From contig CALPWM020000004.1 of NCBI GenBank assembly GCA_943327275.2, positions 1 to 33,984 of the forward strand: a stretch of DNA of 33,984 nt. The letters run 5' to 3'. Shown here in pieces: positions 29,243-33,984 of this stretch. The position numbers and the translations under genes were made by a program. Under the pieces are notes generated by a model. The model saw only the letters and a list, made by a program, of their open reading frames with translations, was not told the DNA's origin and did no database searches. Numbering within the stretch: the stretch's first letter is position 1; each line of letters begins with the position of its first letter. Source of the DNA: Chitinophaga pinensis. GTDB taxonomy: Bacteria; Bacteroidota; Bacteroidia; Chitinophagales; Chitinophagaceae.

Positions 29243-32200
29243 AAATACTCAAGCTGAATTTCAGCAATATCAACTCTCTGAAGGGAGAATTCAGTATCGA
29301 TTTTGAAAGCCCCGAACTGGCCAGTGCGGGACTCTTTGCCATTACAGGGCCAACTGGCGCTGGCAAGAGTTCCATCCTCGATGCCATCACGTTGGCATTG
29401 TATGGTTATACGGCAAGGTTCCAGGAGATCACGAAAACAACCATTGAAGATGAAAAGGGAATCATCACGAAGGGCACAACTGAATCTTATGCAACCATCA
29501 CTTTTCAGGTCAATGGCGAAACCTATCGCTCACAGTGGTCGGCGGGCTTGACCCGTTCCGGAAAGCTGAGTAAAATCCTGTTGAAAGTCAGCAAGCAGGA
29601 GGATGGTGAATTCAAAGCGATCACCGATAAACTGAAAGATTCAAGGGCCGAGATCATCAAGATCATTGGCCTTTCACAGGAGCAGTTCACACAGGCCATC
29701 GTCCTGAGCCAGGGCAAGTTTGATGAATTCCTCAAGGCCCAGAAAGCCGACCGATACAAGCTCCTGGAAATCATCACAGGAACCGTACTCTTCCGGGAAA
29801 TTGGAAAAATGGCTTTTGAGCGACACCGTGAAGTCAAGGAAAGGATCAGGCAGTTGACCGACACCATGGGGGCGATTGAGGTATTTTCTGAAGCAGAGAT
29901 TGCTGAAATTGAAATAAAAAAACAGGCCCTGTTGACTGAGCATCAAGATGGAGAGAAATTATTGGCAGTACTCAGCAACAAAATCAAAACAAAGCAAGAC
30001 ATTGCTTCATTGCATAATACGCTTACACTGCTGGAAGAAGAAAAAGAGAAAATTGCAAAAGAGGAAACAGCACTTGCAGGGGCCATGGAACGCCTTCGTG
30101 ATTTTGAAAAAACTGCCCCATTGATGAAGCAATGGAATGAACTTCAATCCATGCAAAAGGATTTGTCGGATGAACAAAAGGCAATTGAAGAGGCGTCTTC
30201 ATCGCTAAAGATTTTGATGGATGAAAGGGCTGGGGTGATCAACTCCTTTTCAAACGCCAGTGGAAAAACAACAGATGAGCATGGGTTTGTTGCTGCATTG
30301 GATGCTTTTTTCAACTTGTTGGATGGCATGGATAAAAACATCGCCACGCTGGAAACGGAAGTCAGCACAATAAGATTGTCCTTGGCCAATTTCATCAATA
30401 CCCTTCCTGACAAAACAAGAACAATTCTAAAACCGATCAGCGCTGATACTGCCCAGTTGAAAAAATACGTATTGGGGCAACAAGAGGTCCTACGTAAAAA
30501 TGTATTGTCGGATGCTTTCAGTCAAGGCAATTTGCAGGATTCCATCACAGCGCAGCAAAGCAGGATCACTGAACTCAGCAACTGTCTGACCATTGCTGTA
30601 CTTGTGCAAAAAAATGAAGACGACAAAAAAAAGAATAATGAAGAAGTCGTCGACCTGACAAATCAAATCAATGGATTTCATACATCGGTCCGGGCATTGG
30701 ATTCAACCATTGATGAAGAAAACGCTGCGCTGGAGGTTTTGCTAAAAGCGGTTGAGGCTAACAATGCCATCATGTCCATGGACATCCACCGGCAAGCGTT
30801 GATCGATGGAAACCCTTGCCCCTGCTGCGGTTCAACCTCCCACCCTTATGCCATCAACCTTCCAAAGCTGAACAATGCGTTGCAAGAAGACTATAACAAA
30901 AGGAAAGAAGCCAATGAGCGGAACATCAATGTAAGAAGAGAAACAGAAACAGCAATCGCGCTGTTGGAGAGGGATAAGCTCAACAAAGAAAAAAATATTG
31001 AAGGCATCAACAGCGAGTTGGCAACAAGTAAAGATGATCTGAAGCATCGTTTGCAGGCATGTGCATTGCCTGAAACCACAGACCAGGAAATGATCAAACA
31101 ATCCATAACCCAGTCTGAAGAAAATATCCGGGTGATCAGGCTGCACCAGGAGTGGGAGATTGTTGAGGACAGCCTGATCCAATTCATCAAAGACATGGAA
31201 GTTTTTCAGCAAAAGCAATCGGGCTTGAACAACCTGAAAAAAGAAAGGTCTGAAATATTTAAAGAAGATTCCATCAGCGTTTTCAGGGATCATCTGAAGC
31301 AGCGTTGGACAAGAATCGAAACGTCAATTTTGACGCAACAAGAAAACATTCAAAAGGCTTCCTCGTCAATAGAAACCCTTCAGGCATCAATAAAAAAAGA
31401 GGACATTTCCTTTGAAGCATCAATGCTGAAAAATGGGTTTGCAAACAGGAATGATTTCATGAAGGCCCTGGCAGATGCAGACACCATTCAATCAACAAAA
31501 CAGCTGATTGATGATTTCAAAAAAAGGAAAGATCAACATGCCGGACAACTGATCCAAGCCAACAAAGACCTGCTGTCCAAACAGTCCATGGATGACGTTT
31601 CGTCTACCCTTGAAGCCCTTTTGTCGACAGAAAAAGAACAGAAGGGTTTACAAGACAAGAACCTGCTTGAGCAGGGGAAGATCATTGAATCGCTTTTAAA
31701 GGATACTGAAAACAAGCAACAGCACCAGGGCATTTTGAATCAACTGGCGCTGATGGAGAAGGAAGAAAATATTTACAATATCCTCAACAACTATATTGGT
31801 GATGCCAACGGCAACAAGTTCAACAACATTGTACAACGCATCACCATGCGCCATCTATTTAGCCTTGCAAACATTCGGCTTGAAACATTGATGGAAAGAT
31901 ACCAATTGGAGTTGGGATCAGAGGATGATGAAGACAGCATCTGGGTAGTGGATACGCACATGGGAGATGAATGGAGAACGATTGACAGTGTGTCTGGTGG
32001 TGAGCGTTTTGTGATTTCACTGGCCCTAGCCTTGGCATTGAGCGATATGGCTTCCCAAAATGTAAGGATTGATTCCATGTTCATCGATGAAGGCTTCGGC
32101 ACGCTCTCTCCCGATGACCTTTACAATGCCATTGCTATGCTTGAGCGCATGCAAGTGGAAGGCGACAAACTGGTGGGCATCATCAGCCATGTTGAAAGCC

Positions 32201-32313
32201 TGAAAGAAAGGATCGGCACTCAGATCCTGGTGGAGAAATTACAAAATGGCGAAAGCATGCTCTACTTGAAATGCAATGAAGAGAAGAGGGGTTTGAAAAT
32301 CAATTTAAACTAA
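29239..32313 (+). CDS. sbcC: Exonuclease SbcCD subunit C (SMC-like ATPase)
   Basis: Walker A FAITGPTGAGKSSILDAITLALYG; zinc-hook NPCPCCGSTSHP; signature SVSGGERFVISLALALALSD; Walker B MFIDEGFGTLSPD. Confidence 0.96.
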   Translation: MKILKLNFSNINSLKGEFSIDFESPELASAGLFAITGPTGAGKSSILDAITLALYGYTARFQEITKTTIEDEKGIITKGTTESYATITFQVNGETYRSQWSAGLTRSGKLSKILLKVSKQEDGEFKAITDKLKDSRAEIIKIIGLSQEQFTQAIVLSQGKFDEFLKAQKADRYKLLEIITGTVLFREIGKMAFERHREVKERIRQLTDTMGAIEVFSEAEIAEIEIKKQALLTEHQDGEKLLAVLSNKIKTKQDIASLHNTLTLLEEEKEKIAKEETALAGAMERLRDFEKTAPLMKQWNELQSMQKDLSDEQKAIEEASSSLKILMDERAGVINSFSNASGKTTDEHGFVAALDAFFNLLDGMDKNIATLETEVSTIRLSLANFINTLPDKTRTILKPISADTAQLKKYVLGQQEVLRKNVLSDAFSQGNLQDSITAQQSRITELSNCLTIAVLVQKNEDDKKKNNEEVVDLTNQINGFHTSVRALDSTIDEENAALEVLLKAVEANNAIMSMDIHRQALIDGNPCPCCGSTSHPYAINLPKLNNALQEDYNKRKEANERNINVRRETETAIALLERDKLNKEKNIEGINSELATSKDDLKHRLQACALPETTDQEMIKQSITQSEENIRVIRLHQEWEIVEDSLIQFIKDMEVFQQKQSGLNNLKKERSEIFKEDSISVFRDHLKQRWTRIETSILTQQENIQKASSSIETLQASIKKEDISFEASMLKNGFANRNDFMKALADADTIQSTKQLIDDFKKRKDQHAGQLIQANKDLLSKQSMDDVSSTLEALLSTEKEQKGLQDKNLLEQGKIIESLLKDTENKQQHQGILNQLALMEKEENIYNILNNYIGDANGNKFNNIVQRITMRHLFSLANIRLETLMERYQLELGSEDDEDSIWVVDTHMGDEWRTIDSVSGGERFVISLALALALSDMASQNVRIDSMFIDEGFGTLSPDDLYNAIAMLERMQVEGDKLVGIISHVESLKERIGTQILVEKLQNGESMLYLKCNEEKRGLKINLN

Positions 32314-32330
32314 GATTGTATATTTATTTC

Positions 32331-32663
32331 ATGAAAACACTATTCTTCCTTATATCCCTTTTTGCCATGCAGCAAACCATGGCCCAAAAAATCTTTACAG
32401 TGGATTATGAAAGCCAGGCAGATGTAAAGGTGTTTGTGGTGAAATACGAAAGCCAGACAGACCTGAAAGTGTTCAAAGTAAAATATGAAACGCAGGCAGG
32501 CGATAATGATGGTAAATGGTTTTTTACTCAGTACCAAAGTCAGGCCAAAAAGAAGATATATTTTGTCAAATATGAAAGCCAGGCAGATGTAAAAATATTT
32601 TTTGTTGACTATGAGTCACAGGCCGGCTGGAAGAACAATCAAAAAAAGCATTTCTTTTATTGA
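32331..32663 (+). CDS. Small secreted YESQA-repeat protein (DUF6150-like)
   Basis: Signal peptide MKTLFFLISLFAMQQTMAQ followed by six ~13-16 aa repeats [DKQ]Y[EQ][ST]Q[AT]. ATG at 32331 preferred over TTG at 32316. Confidence 0.7.
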   Translation: MKTLFFLISLFAMQQTMAQKIFTVDYESQADVKVFVVKYESQTDLKVFKVKYETQAGDNDGKWFFTQYQSQAKKKIYFVKYESQADVKIFFVDYESQAGWKNNQKKHFFY

Positions 32664-32709
32664 TAATCTTGGCCAATCTGTTAACTGCGCCAGTCCAGGG
32701 AAATAGCTG

Positions 32710-33795
32710 TTATTTTCCGCCTTCGATGATGGCTTTGTAGGCCGGTTTCCGCAAATAGTTTGCATCAAAAGGCAAGGGGTAATCGGGTGCGCCCTGCCAG
32801 GACGATACCCAGGAATCAGCATCCCCGACATTCCAGGTGGTGATGCCAAATTGCTGGGCTTTTGGAATGGCAGTGTTATACGCCTTAACAACAAATCTGA
32901 ACCTATCTGCCTGTTGAACGGCAAGCGCATCAGTAAAAACAAGCCCTTGCACCTTGTTGATATTTACACGCACATCCAATTCTGAAATATGCACTTTAAG
33001 ACCGGTGCCTGCAGCAAAGGCCATGGCGGCATTGATGTTGGCATCGGACTGGGTATGGGTCATGTGAAACTGCATGCCAACACCATGGATGGGGACGCCC
33101 CTTGTCTTGAAGGAATTGACAAGGTTTGCTATGGCAGTTCGTTTTGCACTGCTGTATTCATGACCATAATCATTATAGAACAAGATTGCGTCTGGGTCTG
33201 CTTCATGCGCGTACTGGAAGCACCTTGCGATATAATCCGGTCCAAGATTTTTGACCCAAACATTGGGCCTGATGGTCCCGTCATCGTTGAAATATTCATT
33301 GACCACATCCCATGAAGCAACCTTTCCTTTGAAATGCGCAACGACGGTTTGGATATGCGTCTTCAACATGTTCTCCCAGGCGATGGAATCACCTGAAAAA
33401 TTGGTCACCCAAGCCGGTAAATATTGATACCAGTTTAAGGTATGGCCATGAAGTCGCTTGCCGTTTTTCTGTGCGAAATCAACCAGATAATCCGCATCCG
33501 CCCAATTGAATGTGTTTTCTGCGGGATGTAGGGCACGAAATTTCATCGCATTTTCTGCAGTAATGCTGTTGAATTCTTTGGAAACCACCTCACTGTACTT
33601 TGCATTGTTTTTCATCCTCCCAATGCCAACAGAAGCCCCCATCGGAAAAGGCATATATTGGTAAAGATTGGTATCTGCAACAGAAAATTGAGGAGAAGGG
33701 AATGAAATTGTTCCGGCTGATGCAGACACCACTTGCGGGACAGCTGTCCAGAAAAAGCAAAACATCAGCAGAAAATTTAGCAACTGTTTTTTCAT
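32710..33795 (-). CDS. Endo-1,4-beta-xylanase, glycoside hydrolase family 10
   Basis: FNSITAENAMKFRALHP, GHTLNWYQYLPAWV, VASWDVVNEYFND (acid/base Glu), HISELDVRVN (nucleophile Glu), FGITTWNVGDADSW; signal peptide. Confidence 0.96.
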   Translation of the reverse strand: MKKQLLNFLLMFCFFWTAVPQVVSASAGTISFPSPQFSVADTNLYQYMPFPMGASVGIGRMKNNAKYSEVVSKEFNSITAENAMKFRALHPAENTFNWADADYLVDFAQKNGKRLHGHTLNWYQYLPAWVTNFSGDSIAWENMLKTHIQTVVAHFKGKVASWDVVNEYFNDDGTIRPNVWVKNLGPDYIARCFQYAHEADPDAILFYNDYGHEYSSAKRTAIANLVNSFKTRGVPIHGVGMQFHMTHTQSDANINAAMAFAAGTGLKVHISELDVRVNINKVQGLVFTDALAVQQADRFRFVVKAYNTAIPKAQQFGITTWNVGDADSWVSSWQGAPDYPLPFDANYLRKPAYKAIIEGGK

Positions 33796-33866
33796 TCGTT
33801 CAATGAATTTGGCTTTAGTAAATATAGTGAATAAGGTTTTGAGCTATTCATTTACAGTTCAAAAAT

Positions 33867-33974
33867 CCCCTCCTGGACAGGAGGGGTGGCACGAAGTAGA
33901 ATGCACCGAAGGTGCAGGCGAATGAGTGCCGGGGTGGTGGATGCAACTCATCAATGGTGAATTCCACCACCCCG
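33867..33974. repeat. Multi-hairpin intergenic repeat (REP-like), may continue past window edge
   Basis: Three consecutive hairpins: CCCCTCCT-GGAC-AGGAGGGG (33867-33886), GCACC-GAA-GGTGC (33903-33915), and a 12-bp stem CGGGGTGGTGGA/TCCACCACCCCG (33930-33941 / 33963-33974). Confidence 0.65.
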
Positions 33975-33984
33975 CCTCGGCCGA

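Overview
This 34 kb window looks like a chromosomal segment from a Bacteroidota organism (Chitinophagaceae-like by gene content and promoter motifs; inference). Sequence-supported content, left to right: the 3' part of a GMC oxidoreductase; a PepSY-TM protein; an M28 peptidase; a SusD/SusC pair; a SIMPL-domain protein; tRNA-Leu(CAG) followed by a compact inverted-repeat element; a small protein that aligns by eye with bacterial gasdermins; katG; Gfo/Idh/MocA and PmoA-like (DUF6807) proteins; three consecutive photolyase/cryptochrome-family genes; an AAA/DUF4143 ATPase preceded by a ~33-bp iterated motif; ThuA-like and SUMF1-like proteins; a PQQ-dependent dehydrogenase with an internal cytochrome c motif; a CAP protein; a second AAA/DUF4143 ATPase with an inverted repeat at its start; sbcD-sbcC; a YESQA-repeat secreted protein (DUF6150-like); a GH10 xylanase; and a multi-hairpin repeat at the right edge. 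The best leads are (1) the orphan gasdermin-like gene with no adjacent protease, (2) the three-gene photolyase cluster, in which one member appears to have lost the [4Fe-4S] cysteines, one lacks the N-terminal antenna domain, and one lacks the WQW motif, (3) the 33-bp-period motif array running into an ATPase start codon, and (4) the tRNA-Leu-associated inverted-repeat element with a nearby partial copy of the tRNA 3' end. All homology calls were made by eye; no database search was run.
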